A stretch of 64,000 nt of DNA from Amycolatopsis methanolica 239 (GCF_000739085.1 NZ_CP009110.1:3348001-3412000), one strand, 5' to 3'; positions 52,214-61,851 are shown, counted from the first letter of the stretch. The notes: generated by a model not told the origin, from the letters alone. A program made the numbers and translations.

Positions 52214-53959
52214 ATGCGGACAACGGCTGCGACGCGGCGCCGCGGTGGCACGGTGCTGCTCACGCTCGCGGCCGGGCAGTTCCTGATGACCCTGGACACC
52301 TCCGTGATGAACGTGTCGATCGCGACCATCGCGAACGACCTGGGCACGACCGTCACCGGCATCCAGACCGCGATCACCCTGTACACGCTGGTGATGGCGA
52401 TGCTGATGGTCACCGGCGGCAAGATCGGGGCGCTGATCGGGCGCCGCCGGGCGTTCGCGATCGGGTGCGTGGTCTACGGCTGCGGCTCGCTGACCACCTC
52501 GCTCGCCCCCGGGCTGGGGGTGCTCATCGTGGGCTGGTCGGTGCTGGAGGGGCTCGGCGCCGTGCTGATCATGCCCGCGATCGTGGCCCTGGTCGCGTCG
52601 AACTTCGAGCAGGCGCAGCGCCCGCGGGCCTACGGGCTGGTCGCCTCCGCCGGCGCGATCGCGGTCGCCGTCGGCCCGCTCCTCGGCGGGCTGGTGACCA
52701 CTTACTTCTCCTGGCGCTGGGTGTTCGCCGGCGAGGTGCTGATCGTGCTCGTCATCCTGGTCCTGGCGCGCCGGATGGCCGACCCCGGGCGCGGCGAACG
52801 GCCCGCGCTCGACTTCGCCGGGACGACGCTGTCCGCCCTCGGACTGGGCCTGGTGGTGTTCGGCGTGCTCAGGTCGGGGACGTGGGGCTGGATCCTGCCC
52901 CGGCCGGATGCCCCGGCGCTGCTCGGGCTGTCCCTGGTCCTGTGGCTGGTGCTGGCCGGCGGGGTCGTGCTGTGGTTGTTCCTGCTGTGGGAGCAGCGGC
53001 GGGTCGCGCGCGGCCGGGAGCCGCTGGTGGACCCGGCGATGCTGGGCAACCGGCGGTTGCGCGCCGGCCTGACAGTGTTCTCCGGCCAGTACCTGATCCA
53101 GGCCGGGTTGTTCTTCGTCGTCCCGCTGTTCCTGTCCATCTCGCTCGGGCTGTCCACAGTGGAGACCGGATTGCGGCTGCTGCCGCTGTCGGTGACGTTG
53201 CTGGCCGCGGCGGCCGGGATCCCGAAGCTGTGGCCGCACATCTCGCCGCGCCGTGTGGTGCGGGCCGGGCTGGTGACGTTGTTCGTGGCGCTCGTGGCGT
53301 TCTTCGCCGCCCTGGACGCGGGCGCCGGTCCGGAGGTCACCACCGTCCCGATGCTGCTCGCCGGGCTGGGCATCGGCGCGCTGGCCTCCCAGCTGGGCAG
53401 CGTGACGGTGTCGGCGGTGCCCGACGAGAGCAGCAGCGAGGTCGGCGGGCTGCAAAACACCTTCACCAACCTCGGCGCCTCGCTGGGCACCGCGCTGGCC
53501 GGATCGGTCCTCATCGCGGTCCTCACGTCGTCGTTCCTCGACGGCATCCGCGACAACCCGGCCGTGCCGCCCCAGGTGACCGCGCAGGCCGAGGTGCAGC
53601 TGGCCGGCGGCGCGCCGTTCGTCTCGGACGCGGCGCTCGAGGCGAACCTGGCCGCGGCGGGGGTTCCGGCCCGGGCGGCGCGGGGCATCGTGGAGTCCAA
53701 CCGGGACGCCCGCATCCAGGGCCTGCGAGCCGCGATCGCGGTGCTCGCGCTCGCGGCCATCGTCGCGGTGTTCTTCACCCGCCGCATCCCGGAGGAGCAG
53801 CCGGGCGGGTCACCCGGCGCGGGTGAGGACAGCCTCCCCAGCGGTCCGGGCGGGCACAGTGGTGGCGCTGACGGCGTCACGCGAGCCGGCGGGCTCGCCT
53901 CTCCGCCGGGAGCCGGATCGCCCGGCCGGGATGAGCAGCACCCGGTGCCGCCGCTCTAG
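52214..53959 (+). CDS. MFS drug-efflux transporter (DHA2 family)
   Basis: 581 residues with about 14 helices. MTLDTSVMNVSIATIANDLG at helix 1 (motif D), the loop GGKIGALIGRRRAFAIG (motif A) and SAGAIAVAVGPLLGGLVTTY (motif C) are all clear. DHA2 pumps exchange drugs or organic ions for protons. The last 50 residues are a Gly/Pro/Ser-rich tail with no helix, and the DNA coding it contains a 17-base palindrome. No regulator gene is adjacent. Confidence 0.9.
   Translation: MRTTAATRRRGGTVLLTLAAGQFLMTLDTSVMNVSIATIANDLGTTVTGIQTAITLYTLVMAMLMVTGGKIGALIGRRRAFAIGCVVYGCGSLTTSLAPGLGVLIVGWSVLEGLGAVLIMPAIVALVASNFEQAQRPRAYGLVASAGAIAVAVGPLLGGLVTTYFSWRWVFAGEVLIVLVILVLARRMADPGRGERPALDFAGTTLSALGLGLVVFGVLRSGTWGWILPRPDAPALLGLSLVLWLVLAGGVVLWLFLLWEQRRVARGREPLVDPAMLGNRRLRAGLTVFSGQYLIQAGLFFVVPLFLSISLGLSTVETGLRLLPLSVTLLAAAAGIPKLWPHISPRRVVRAGLVTLFVALVAFFAALDAGAGPEVTTVPMLLAGLGIGALASQLGSVTVSAVPDESSSEVGGLQNTFTNLGASLGTALAGSVLIAVLTSSFLDGIRDNPAVPPQVTAQAEVQLAGGAPFVSDAALEANLAAAGVPARAARGIVESNRDARIQGLRAAIAVLALAAIVAVFFTRRIPEEQPGGSPGAGEDSLPSGPGGHSGGADGVTRAGGLASPPGAGSPGRDEQHPVPPL
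53810..53826. promoter_or_regulatory. TCACCCG-GCG-CGGGTGA perfect palindrome
   Basis: A 17-base perfect palindrome inside the 3' tail of the MFS gene, 144 bases before the AI-2E transporter start. The same TCACCC-N5-GGGTGA layout occurs at 47604-47620. It may control the downstream transporter, HD and membrane genes. Confidence 0.5.
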
Positions 53960-53969
53960 CCTCCGGCGG

Positions 53970-55121
53970 ATGGAGGAGCGGAACCCGCGGCTGTCGTCCG
54001 ACGGCCTCGCGCCGTCCCGCGATCTGCTGCCGCGGGCGCTGGTGGTGCTGCTCGGCGCGGCCGCGGTGGTCGTGGTCGTCGCCGGGGTCCGCGCGGCGGC
54101 CTGGCTGGTCGGCCCGGTGTTCACCGCGCTGGTGATCGTGATCGCCGTGTCGCCGGTGCAGGACCGGCTCCGCCGCCGCGGGTGGCCCGCCTGGCTGACC
54201 ACGGCGGTGCTCGTCGTCCTGGTCTACGGGGTCCTCGCGCTGCTGACGCTGGGGATCGTCGTCTCCCTCGGGCGGCTGGCCGGACTGGTGCCGCAGTACA
54301 CGGAACAGGCCGCGCAGGTCGTCGGCGACGCCTCGGCGGGTCTGTCCCGGATCGGCATCGGACCGGACCAGCTGCGCGCCGCGGCCGAAACCCTCGACCT
54401 GGGCAAGCTCAGCGGACTGCTGAGCGCCCTGCTCGCCGACGTCGCGGGCCTGGTGTCGAACCTGGTGTTCCTGCTCGCGTTGCTGCTGTTCCTGAGCGTC
54501 GAAGCGGGCGGGGCGGGGCAACGGATCGCCGCGATCGCCACCGACCGGCCCGCCGTGAGCGCCGCGCTGCGCGGGTTCACCAGCGGCACCCGGCGCTACC
54601 TCCTGGTCACGACGGTGTTCGGGCTGGTCGTGGCGGCACTGGACGCGCTGGTGCTCGCGGTGATCGGCATCCCGCTCGCGCTGACGTGGGGGCTGCTGTC
54701 GTTCATCACCAACTACATCCCGAACGTCGGATTCCTGATCGGGCTGGCGCCGCCCGCGATCCTCGGCCTGCTGACCGGCGGCGTGGACCGGATGGTGCTG
54801 GTGATCGTCTGTTACGGCGTCATCAACTTCGTGCTGCAGTCGCTGATCCAGCCGCGGTTCGTCGGCGACGCGGTCGGGTTGTCGGTGACCGTGACGTTCG
54901 TGGCGCTGGTCTTCTGGGCGTGGCTGCTGGGGCCGCTCGGCGCGATCCTGGCGATCCCGATGACCCTGCTGGCCAAGGCGCTGCTCGTGGACCTCGATCC
55001 GCGCGCCCGCTGGGCGGACGTGCTGCTGCGGTCCGGGCCGCGCGGGCCACCGCAGTCCCGGCGCCGGGAGGCGCTGTTCTCGCGATGGCCGCACCGCGCG
55101 GCAGCCGGACGGAAGGAGTAG
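53970..55121 (+). CDS. AI-2E-family transporter
   Basis: 383 residues. Seven to eight helices in the PF01594 pattern: VGPVFTALVIVIAVSPVQDR, then a soluble middle (about 100-160), then LLSFITNYIPNVGFLIGLAP, the family core, and LIQPRFVGDAVGLSVTVTF. Members include Na+/H+ antiporters and peptide or AI-2 exporters; no specific substrate can be named. It starts 10 bases after the MFS stop, and the HD gene follows 2 bases after its own stop. Confidence 0.9.
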   Translation: MEERNPRLSSDGLAPSRDLLPRALVVLLGAAAVVVVVAGVRAAAWLVGPVFTALVIVIAVSPVQDRLRRRGWPAWLTTAVLVVLVYGVLALLTLGIVVSLGRLAGLVPQYTEQAAQVVGDASAGLSRIGIGPDQLRAAAETLDLGKLSGLLSALLADVAGLVSNLVFLLALLLFLSVEAGGAGQRIAAIATDRPAVSAALRGFTSGTRRYLLVTTVFGLVVAALDALVLAVIGIPLALTWGLLSFITNYIPNVGFLIGLAPPAILGLLTGGVDRMVLVIVCYGVINFVLQSLIQPRFVGDAVGLSVTVTFVALVFWAWLLGPLGAILAIPMTLLAKALLVDLDPRARWADVLLRSGPRGPPQSRRREALFSRWPHRAAAGRKE

Positions 55122-55123
55122 CG

Positions 55124-55771
55124 ATGTCTCGCGTGTCGATGGGCCCTGGATCCGGCGTGGTGGCCGGGTACCACGACGGCATCCCGCTGGACCGGTGGGC
55201 GCGGGTCACGGCAGGCCGTCTGCTCGCCGACGAACAGCCGCGGCGGTGGGCGCACAGTCAGGGAGTCGGGCGCAAGGCCGAAGGCGCGGCGCTCGCGCTG
55301 GCGCCCGCCGACCGTCCGGTGCTGGTCGCCGCGGCCTGGTTGCACGACATCGGGTACGCCGCCGCTGTCCGGGGCGTCGGGTTCCACCAGCTCGACGGCG
55401 CGCGCTACCTCCGCCGTCTGGGCGTGCCGCCACGCGTATGCGCGCTCGTGGCCCACCACTCCGGCGCGGACGCGGTGGCCGCGCTGGTCGGTCTCGGGCC
55501 GCGGCTCGCGGAGTTCCCCGACGAACGCGGACCGGTCCGCGACGCCCTGTGGTACTGCGATCTGACCACCAGCCCGGACGGCCTGCCCGTGTCGTACCGC
55601 ACGCGGCTGCTGGAACTGCGGGCGCGCCGCAGCCCGGACGATCCCGTCGTGCGCGCGCTGGCCGACAACGGCGAGGAGCGGGCGGCGGTGGTCCGGCGCA
55701 CCGAAGACCTGCTGCTGTCCGTCCGATTCGGACACCGGGCGGAGGTGGACGGTGATCGGCGAACCGGCTGA
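55124..55771 (+). CDS. HD-domain phosphohydrolase-like protein
   Basis: 215 residues; GGAAGGAG precedes the ATG. HD-fold metal ligands: AHSQGVGRKAE (His), AAWLHDIGYA (His-Asp), ALVAHHSGAD (His) and LWYCDLTTSPDG (Asp). Likely a nucleotide or small phosphate-ester hydrolase. It overlaps the next gene by 20 bases and is cotranscribed with the AI-2E transporter. Confidence 0.85.
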   Translation: MSRVSMGPGSGVVAGYHDGIPLDRWARVTAGRLLADEQPRRWAHSQGVGRKAEGAALALAPADRPVLVAAAWLHDIGYAAAVRGVGFHQLDGARYLRRLGVPPRVCALVAHHSGADAVAALVGLGPRLAEFPDERGPVRDALWYCDLTTSPDGLPVSYRTRLLELRARRSPDDPVVRALADNGEERAAVVRRTEDLLLSVRFGHRAEVDGDRRTG

Positions 55772-56264
55772 CCGGACCACCGTCGGGACGGCGGGCAGGC
55801 GACGCGCGGCCGGCATCTACGGGGCGATCGTCACCGCGGCGATCCTGACCGCCGTCGGCGAGCAACTGCCCACCGCGGCACTGGCGGTCGCCGTCGTGGT
55901 CACGCTCCTGGTCTACTGGTCCGCCGAGGAGTTCGCGGAGATCCTGGGGGAGCACACCTCCGGCGGGAGGCTGCCGACCCGGGCCCAGGTGTGGACGGAG
56001 CTGCGCGCCACGTGGCCGATGGTGACCGCGTCCTACGGTCCGCTCGCCGCGCTCCTGCTGGCCCGGCTGGCCGGCGCCACACCGCTCACGGCGGCGAACG
56101 TCGGGCTCGTGACCACGGTGGTGCTCCTGGTCGCCCATTCCTGGTCGGCGGCGCGGGCGGCGCGGCTGCGCGGGGTTCCGCTCGTGGTGGCCACCTGCGC
56201 GGCCGGGCTGCTCGGCGTGGTCATGATCCTGTTGAAGAACCTGGTTCTGCTGCACCTGCACTGA
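55752..56264 (+). CDS. Conserved membrane protein
   Basis: 170 residues with four to five helices: IYGAIVTAAILTAVGEQLPT, LAVAVVVTLLVYWSAEEFAE, ASYGPLAALLLARLAG, VGLVTTVVLLVAHSWSAARA and ATCAAGLLGVVMILLKNLVL. No recognised family. The start overlaps the HD gene, and the 3' end overlaps sulP on the other strand by 44 bases. Confidence 0.75.
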   Translation: MIGEPADRTTVGTAGRRRAAGIYGAIVTAAILTAVGEQLPTAALAVAVVVTLLVYWSAEEFAEILGEHTSGGRLPTRAQVWTELRATWPMVTASYGPLAALLLARLAGATPLTAANVGLVTTVVLLVAHSWSAARAARLRGVPLVVATCAAGLLGVVMILLKNLVLLHLH

Positions 56265-57957
56265 CCGGGACCCAGCCGTTCCCGGTGCGGCGGCAGAACG
56301 CTTCCACTGCGGAGGAGACGGTGGGGTAGAAATGGTCCGGATCCAGCGTGCGGGTCAGCTCGTAGCGGTCGATCTTGCGCCGTACCGGGTCCTTCAGCTC
56401 GGCGAGCACGAGGTGCGTGCCGAGTGCGTTGAGCTCGTCGTCGAGGTCCCGCAGCATGTCCGCCGCCGTGGTGTCCACATCGGTCACCGGCTCGGCGGCG
56501 ACGACGATCCAGTGCGGCGCCGGGTCGCGCGCCGCGAGACGGCGCACCGCCTCCCGGAAGGTCTTGGCGTTGGCGAAGATCAGCGGTGCGTCGAACCGGA
56601 AGATCACCAGACCGGCGGGCCGCCGCGCGTCCGGGTAGGACCGGACGTCGTGGTAGCCGGGCACCCCGTCGGCCTTGCCCAGTTCCGTCTGGTACGGCAG
56701 CCACGCGTGCCGGAACACGTTGAGGATCGACAGCACCACCGCGACCGCGATCCCGGGCAGCACGCCCAGCAGCGCGACGCCGAGGAGGGCAGCGGCCGAC
56801 AGGAGGAACTCGGTCCGGCGTTGCCGCCAGAGCCGCACGGTGCCCCGGACGTCGGCGAGCGACAACGCCGCGGTGATCACGATCGCGGCGAGCACCGGCT
56901 GCGGCAGGTTCCGGAACAGGCCGGGCGCGACCAGGATCATGACCGTGATCAGGACGGCGCCGACGACGCCGGTCAGCTGGGTCCGCGCGCCGGCCTGCTG
57001 GGCGACCGCGGTGCGGGATCCGCTGGTGCTGACGGGGAAACCCTGGAACAGCCCGGCCGCGAGGTTCGCCACGCCGATGCCCGCCATCTCCCGGTTGCCG
57101 TGGACCTCCTGCCCGGTGCGGGCGGCGAACGCCGACGCCGTGGAGATCGTGTCGGCGAGCGAGACCAGCGCGATGCCCAGCGCCCCGGCGAACAGCGGAG
57201 CGAGGTCGGACAGGCCGATGTCCGGAATGGACAGCGGCGGGAAGCCCTTCGGCAGCACGCCGACCAGGTCCACGCCGCGTGCGGCCAGGTCGAACAGGGG
57301 GACCGCGGCGATCGCCAGCACGACCACGACCAGCACGGCGGGGATCTTGGGCAGCCAGCGCTGCAGCCCCAGGATCGCGGCGACGCCGCAGATCCCGACC
57401 GCGGCGGCGGCGCCGTTGACGTCGCCGCCGAAGATCCCCCGCGCCACGGCGCCGATCTCGGCGATGAGGCCGTCGGCGTCGACGCTGAACCCGCACAGCT
57501 TCGGCAGCTGTCCCACGACGATGGTCAGCGCGAGCCCGTTGAGGTAGCCGATCATCGTCGGCTTGGAGATGAGGTCCGCGATGAACCCCAGCTTGGCCAC
57601 CGATGCGACGATCATGATGGCGGCGACCAGGATCGCGAGCATCGAAGCGAGGGCGACGGCACGCCCGGGGTCGCCGCCGGCCGCGACGAGCGGCAGGATC
57701 GTCGCGGCGATCATCGGTCCGAGCGAGGAATCCGGCCCCAGCACGAGAATCCGCGACGGCCCGAACACGGCGTACCCGAGCAGGCACAGGATGGACGTGT
57801 ACAGCCCGGTGATGGCGGGCAGGCCGGCCAGCTCCGCGTACGCCATGCCCTGCGGCACCAGCAGGGTCGTGAGAACGACACCGGCCACGAGATCCTTCGC
57901 CAGCCAGCGGCGCTCGTACGACCTGATCTGCCGCAGACCGGGAACCCAGTGGGACAT
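56221..57957 (-). CDS. SulP-family anion transporter with STAS domain
   Basis: 578 residues. The transmembrane core begins DLVAGVVLTTLLVPQGMAYA, the SulP signature, and continues GLYTSILCLLGYAVFGPSR and PVSTSGSRTAVAQQAGARTQ, in all about 12-14 segments. A STAS domain (about 430-545) has GLVIFRFDAPLIFANAKTF and DVDTTAADMLRDLDDEL. It moves sulfate, bicarbonate or similar anions. The N-terminus is divergent from ppk2, with a 110-base gap holding the small palindrome GGTTCGGCGAACC (57996-58008). Confidence 0.92.
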   Translation of the reverse strand: MSHWVPGLRQIRSYERRWLAKDLVAGVVLTTLLVPQGMAYAELAGLPAITGLYTSILCLLGYAVFGPSRILVLGPDSSLGPMIAATILPLVAAGGDPGRAVALASMLAILVAAIMIVASVAKLGFIADLISKPTMIGYLNGLALTIVVGQLPKLCGFSVDADGLIAEIGAVARGIFGGDVNGAAAAVGICGVAAILGLQRWLPKIPAVLVVVVLAIAAVPLFDLAARGVDLVGVLPKGFPPLSIPDIGLSDLAPLFAGALGIALVSLADTISTASAFAARTGQEVHGNREMAGIGVANLAAGLFQGFPVSTSGSRTAVAQQAGARTQLTGVVGAVLITVMILVAPGLFRNLPQPVLAAIVITAALSLADVRGTVRLWRQRRTEFLLSAAALLGVALLGVLPGIAVAVVLSILNVFRHAWLPYQTELGKADGVPGYHDVRSYPDARRPAGLVIFRFDAPLIFANAKTFREAVRRLAARDPAPHWIVVAAEPVTDVDTTAADMLRDLDDELNALGTHLVLAELKDPVRRKIDRYELTRTLDPDHFYPTVSSAVEAFCRRTGNGWVPVSAGAAEPGSSTGS

Positions 57958-58067
57958 GACGCAAATCCTTCCCCGGCCGATGGTAACCGGACACGGGTTC
58001 GGCGAACCGGGGCCTCGGTCCCCACCGGAGGAGACGAAAGACCCTTGACGGAACAGGAGCCACCGAC

Positions 58068-59012
58068 ATGAACGACGTACGGGCCAAGCGGATCGCGAAG
58101 TTCATCGAGCCCTTCCGCGTCGAGCCGGGCTCGAAGGTGAAGCTGGACAGGGACTTCGACCCGGCGTTCAAGGCCGGGGTCACGAAGAAGCGGGAGGGCC
58201 GCGAGCTGTTGCGGACCGGTGTCGAACTGCTCGCCGAGTACCAGCGCAGGCTCGCGGCCCAGGGCACGCACGGTGTCCTGCTGTGCCTGCAGGCTCTCGA
58301 CGCCGGCGGCAAGGACGGCACGATCCGGCACGTGATGAGCGGGGTGAACCCGCAGGGCGTGGCGGTGAGCAGCTTCAAGGTGCCGTCCACGGCCGAACTG
58401 GGGCACGACTACCTGTGGCGCTACGCCTGCCGTCTACCCGCCCGTGGCGAGATCGGGATCTTCAACCGCTCGCACTACGAGGAGGTCCTCGTGGTGCGCG
58501 TGCATCCGGAGCACCTGGACCGGCAGCGCCTGCCCGCCGGGTCGCTGGGCAAGGACCTCTGGGCCCGGCGCTACCGCGAGATCAACGACTGGGAGCGGTA
58601 CCTGAGCGACAACGGGTTCGCCGTGGTGAAGCTGTTCCTCAACCTGTCCTGGTCCGAACAGCGGGCGCGGTTCCTCAAGCGCATCGACGTGCCCGAGCGG
58701 AACTGGAAGTTCTCCGCGGCCGACATCCGGGAGCGGGCGTACTGGAGCGACTACCAGCACGCGTTCTCCGAGATGCTGTCCGCGACGAGCACGGCGTGGG
58801 CGCCGTGGCACGTCGTCCCGGCGGACCGCAAGTGGTTCGCGCGCCTGTGCGCGGGCGCGGTGCTGGCGCACACGCTGATCGAGCTCGACCCCCAGTACCC
58901 GCGGGTGAGCAGCGAAGCCCGCGACGAGCTGCGGGACGCGCGGGCGAAACTCGTGGCCGAAACCGAACCGGCGCCCGCACGGCACGGGCGTGCCGCGGCC
59001 GGCCGGGCCTGA
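58068..59012 (+). CDS. ppk2: Polyphosphate kinase 2 family protein
   Basis: 314 residues. PPK2 core with Walker A ALDAGGKDG (Lys82), GTIRHVMSGVNPQGV, the lid-region Arg/Lys cluster, RSHYEEVLVVRVHPEHL and VKLFLNLSWSEQRARFLKR. PPK2 enzymes use polyphosphate to phosphorylate AMP, ADP or GDP; the preferred nucleotide cannot be read from these motifs alone. It is followed 14 bases on by a P-type ATPase, so polyphosphate-made ATP and cation transport may be linked. The VTC gene at 7.8 kb is a second polyphosphate gene. Confidence 0.92.
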   Translation: MNDVRAKRIAKFIEPFRVEPGSKVKLDRDFDPAFKAGVTKKREGRELLRTGVELLAEYQRRLAAQGTHGVLLCLQALDAGGKDGTIRHVMSGVNPQGVAVSSFKVPSTAELGHDYLWRYACRLPARGEIGIFNRSHYEEVLVVRVHPEHLDRQRLPAGSLGKDLWARRYREINDWERYLSDNGFAVVKLFLNLSWSEQRARFLKRIDVPERNWKFSAADIRERAYWSDYQHAFSEMLSATSTAWAPWHVVPADRKWFARLCAGAVLAHTLIELDPQYPRVSSEARDELRDARAKLVAETEPAPARHGRAAAGRA

Positions 59013-59026
59013 ACGGAGGTGGCGAC

Positions 59027-61795
59027 ATGGTGCAAAGCTCCGGCACGCGGGCCGCGCCCGCCGGATCGTGGTGCACCCGCACGGCCGAGGACACCGCCGC
59101 GTTCTTCGGCGTCGACCCGGACCGCGGCCTGACCGCGGCACGCGCGGCGGAGTTGCTGCGCGCGAACGGTCCCAACGCGCTCCCCGAGGAGAAACCCCGC
59201 CCGGGATGGCTGCGATTCCTCGCGGAGTACCGCAGCTACATGCAAATGATCCTGGTCGCCGCCGCGGCGGTGTCGCTGGCGATCCAGCAGTGGACGACGG
59301 CGGTCCTGCTGGTGGTCCTGACCGTGCTTAACGCGGTCGTCGGGCTGCGGCAGCAGGGCAAGGCCGACAGCGCGATGAACGCGCTCAAGAAGATGATGAA
59401 GGCGACGGCGCGGGTCCGCCGTGACGGGCAGGAGGCTGTCGTGCCCGCCGAGGAACTCGTCGCCGGCGACGTCGTGCTGATCACGGCGGGCGACGAGGTG
59501 CCCGCGGACGGCCGGATCGTGCGGGCCGCCGCGCTGCAGATCGACGAGTCGGCGCTGACGGGGGAGAGCGTGCCCGCGGTGAAGAGCGCGGAGGTGCTCG
59601 ACGGTGACCACTTGGGACCGGGGGACCAGGCGAACATGGCGTTCATGCACACACCGGTGACCCACGGCAGCGGCACCGTGGTGGTCACCGCGACCGGCGC
59701 GGGCACCGAGCTGGGCCGGATCTCCGGGATGCTGTCGGCCACCGAGCCGGAGCAGTCGCCGCTGACCAGGGAGCTGAACCGGCTCACGCTGTGGATCGCC
59801 GGGGCCGCCGGGCTGACCATGATCGTGATGTTCGTGCTCGGGCACAACCGGGGCCAGGCGTGGGACGCGTTGTTCGTCAGCGCGGTGTCGCTCGCGATCG
59901 CGGCGATCCCGGAGGCGCTGCCGACGGTGACGCAGACGATTCTGTCGCTCGGTGGTGTGGACCTGGCCAAGCGCAACGCGATCGTCAAGGACCTGCCCTC
60001 GGTCGAGACCCTGGGCTTCATCTCGGCGATCAACTCGGACAAGACCGGCACGCTCACGATGAACCAGATGACCGCGGTGGAGGTGGTGGACCCGGGCGAC
60101 CGCTACACCGTGTCGGGCAGCGGGTACGACCTGGACGGCCGCATCCACCGGGTGGCTGGGTCCGCGGACGGCATCGGCGAGGCCATCCTGCCGTACCTCG
60201 TCGCCAGCGACGCGCGGCTGGTCGGTGGCAAGGTCGTCGGCGATCCCACCGAAGGCGCGCTGCTCGTGCTGGGGCACAAGGCCGGGATCGACGTGGAAGG
60301 CACCCGGGAAGCGCTTCCCCGGCTGGCCACGCTGCCCTTCGACCCGGCGTACAAGCTGATGGCGACCTTCCACCGGGCACCCAACGCGGCAGGCGAACCG
60401 GTGGTCCGGTGCTACGTCAAGGGTGCCGCGCCCGCCGTGCTGTCCCGCGCCGGCAGCGCACTGTCCGCTTCGGGCACGCTCGCCTGGGACGCGGACCTGT
60501 CCGCGCGGGCGCAGGCGCACCTGGAACGGATGGAGGGGCAGGGCATGCGGGTGATGGCCGCCGCCACGCGGGACATCGACCCCGCCGGGTTCGACCCGCA
60601 CGGCGACCTGCTCGGCCACGTCACCGGCCTGAAGGTGACGAGCCTGGTCGGCATGGTGGACCCGCCGCGGGACACGTCGGCGGAGGCGGTCGCGAGCGCC
60701 CGCGCGGCCCACATCCGGGTGCGCATGGTCACCGGTGACGACGTGATCACCGGCGCCGCGATCGCCGCGCAGCTCGGCATCCCCGGACAGGCCATGCTGG
60801 GCGCGGACTTCGCGGCGCTGCCCGAAGCGGAAAGGATGAGCCGCATCGACGACATCGGCGTGCTGGGCCGGGTCGCGCCCGAGCACAAGGTGCTGCTCGC
60901 CGAAACGCTGAAGAAGAAGGGCGACGTGGTGGCGATGACGGGGGACGGGGTCAACGACGCGCCCGCCATCAAGGCCGCGGACATCGGCATCGCGATGGGC
61001 AGCGGCACCGAGGTGGCGAAGAACGCGGGCCGGATGGTGCTCTCCGACGACAACTTCGCCACCATCGTGTTCGCGGTCGAACAGGGCCGCAAGATCTACG
61101 ACAACCTGACCAAGTACATCCGGTTCGTGCTCGTCCTGCTGGTCGTGTTCGTGCTGACCTTCCTCGGCGCGGCGCTGTTCGGCATCGCCGCCGGGGAGCC
61201 GTTCAACCCGGCGCAGGTGCTGTGGATCCACTTCTTCGTCAACGCGGCGTTCGGCTTCGCGCTCGGGTTCGACCGGGAGAGCCCGGGGCTGATGAACCGC
61301 ACGCCACGACCGCGGGGCTCGTCGGTGCTCAGCCGTGGCGTGGTGGTCACGGTCGGGGTGTCCGGGCTGGTGATCAGCGCGATGCTGCTGGCCGTGCTGT
61401 ACCTGGGCGCGGACCGGTTCGATCCGGCGGTGGCCAACTCGATCGCGTTCACCACGTTCGCGTTGTGCCTGATCGTGGCGGGGCTGGAGTGCCGCAACGA
61501 GACGGCGTCGGTGCTGACCCCCTCGACGTTCGACAGCAAGCAGCTGAACTGGGCGGTGTTCGCCGAGTTCGTGCTCGCGGTGCTGGTCACGCAGGTGGAC
61601 GGCTTCCAGCGCCTGCTGGGCACCACCGAGCTGACGGCGCTGCAGTTCGGCTGGGCGCTGGTGCCGCCGGTGGTGCTGCTGGTGCTGTGGGAGCTGGGCA
61701 AGCTGGCGGCGCGGCGGTGGGCCGGGCAGCCGGCAGCCGGGCGCCGGGACGCCGTGCCCGCGGTGGCCCGTCACCGGGCGCAGCCGAGTTCGTGA
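59027..61795 (+). CDS. P2-type cation ATPase (CtpF-like)
   Basis: 922 residues; GGAGGTGG precedes the ATG. N-terminal cation ATPase domain (TAARAAELLRANGPNALPEE), actuator LTGES, PEALPT in helix 4 (near residue 295), DKTGT near 338, the hinge TGDGVNDAPAIKAADIGIAM and a C-terminal set of about six helices. PEALPT rather than CPC means an alkali or alkaline-earth ion, as in mycobacterial CtpF, a calcium-type exporter of the dormancy regulon. The operon with ppk2 suggests a low-energy role (inference). Confidence 0.92.
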   Translation: MVQSSGTRAAPAGSWCTRTAEDTAAFFGVDPDRGLTAARAAELLRANGPNALPEEKPRPGWLRFLAEYRSYMQMILVAAAAVSLAIQQWTTAVLLVVLTVLNAVVGLRQQGKADSAMNALKKMMKATARVRRDGQEAVVPAEELVAGDVVLITAGDEVPADGRIVRAAALQIDESALTGESVPAVKSAEVLDGDHLGPGDQANMAFMHTPVTHGSGTVVVTATGAGTELGRISGMLSATEPEQSPLTRELNRLTLWIAGAAGLTMIVMFVLGHNRGQAWDALFVSAVSLAIAAIPEALPTVTQTILSLGGVDLAKRNAIVKDLPSVETLGFISAINSDKTGTLTMNQMTAVEVVDPGDRYTVSGSGYDLDGRIHRVAGSADGIGEAILPYLVASDARLVGGKVVGDPTEGALLVLGHKAGIDVEGTREALPRLATLPFDPAYKLMATFHRAPNAAGEPVVRCYVKGAAPAVLSRAGSALSASGTLAWDADLSARAQAHLERMEGQGMRVMAAATRDIDPAGFDPHGDLLGHVTGLKVTSLVGMVDPPRDTSAEAVASARAAHIRVRMVTGDDVITGAAIAAQLGIPGQAMLGADFAALPEAERMSRIDDIGVLGRVAPEHKVLLAETLKKKGDVVAMTGDGVNDAPAIKAADIGIAMGSGTEVAKNAGRMVLSDDNFATIVFAVEQGRKIYDNLTKYIRFVLVLLVVFVLTFLGAALFGIAAGEPFNPAQVLWIHFFVNAAFGFALGFDRESPGLMNRTPRPRGSSVLSRGVVVTVGVSGLVISAMLLAVLYLGADRFDPAVANSIAFTTFALCLIVAGLECRNETASVLTPSTFDSKQLNWAVFAEFVLAVLVTQVDGFQRLLGTTELTALQFGWALVPPVVLLVLWELGKLAARRWAGQPAAGRRDAVPAVARHRAQPSS

Positions 61796-61851
61796 CGACC
61801 GGACCGGCTGGGCTTCGCCGCGCCGGGGCCGGTTGCCGGTTGCCGGCCGGG

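Noticed and set aside
57958..58067. A riboswitch between sulP and ppk2
   Set aside because: Only short hairpins (GGTTC-GGC-GAACC and a GGGG/CCCC pair) were found, with no conserved aptamer core that I recognise.
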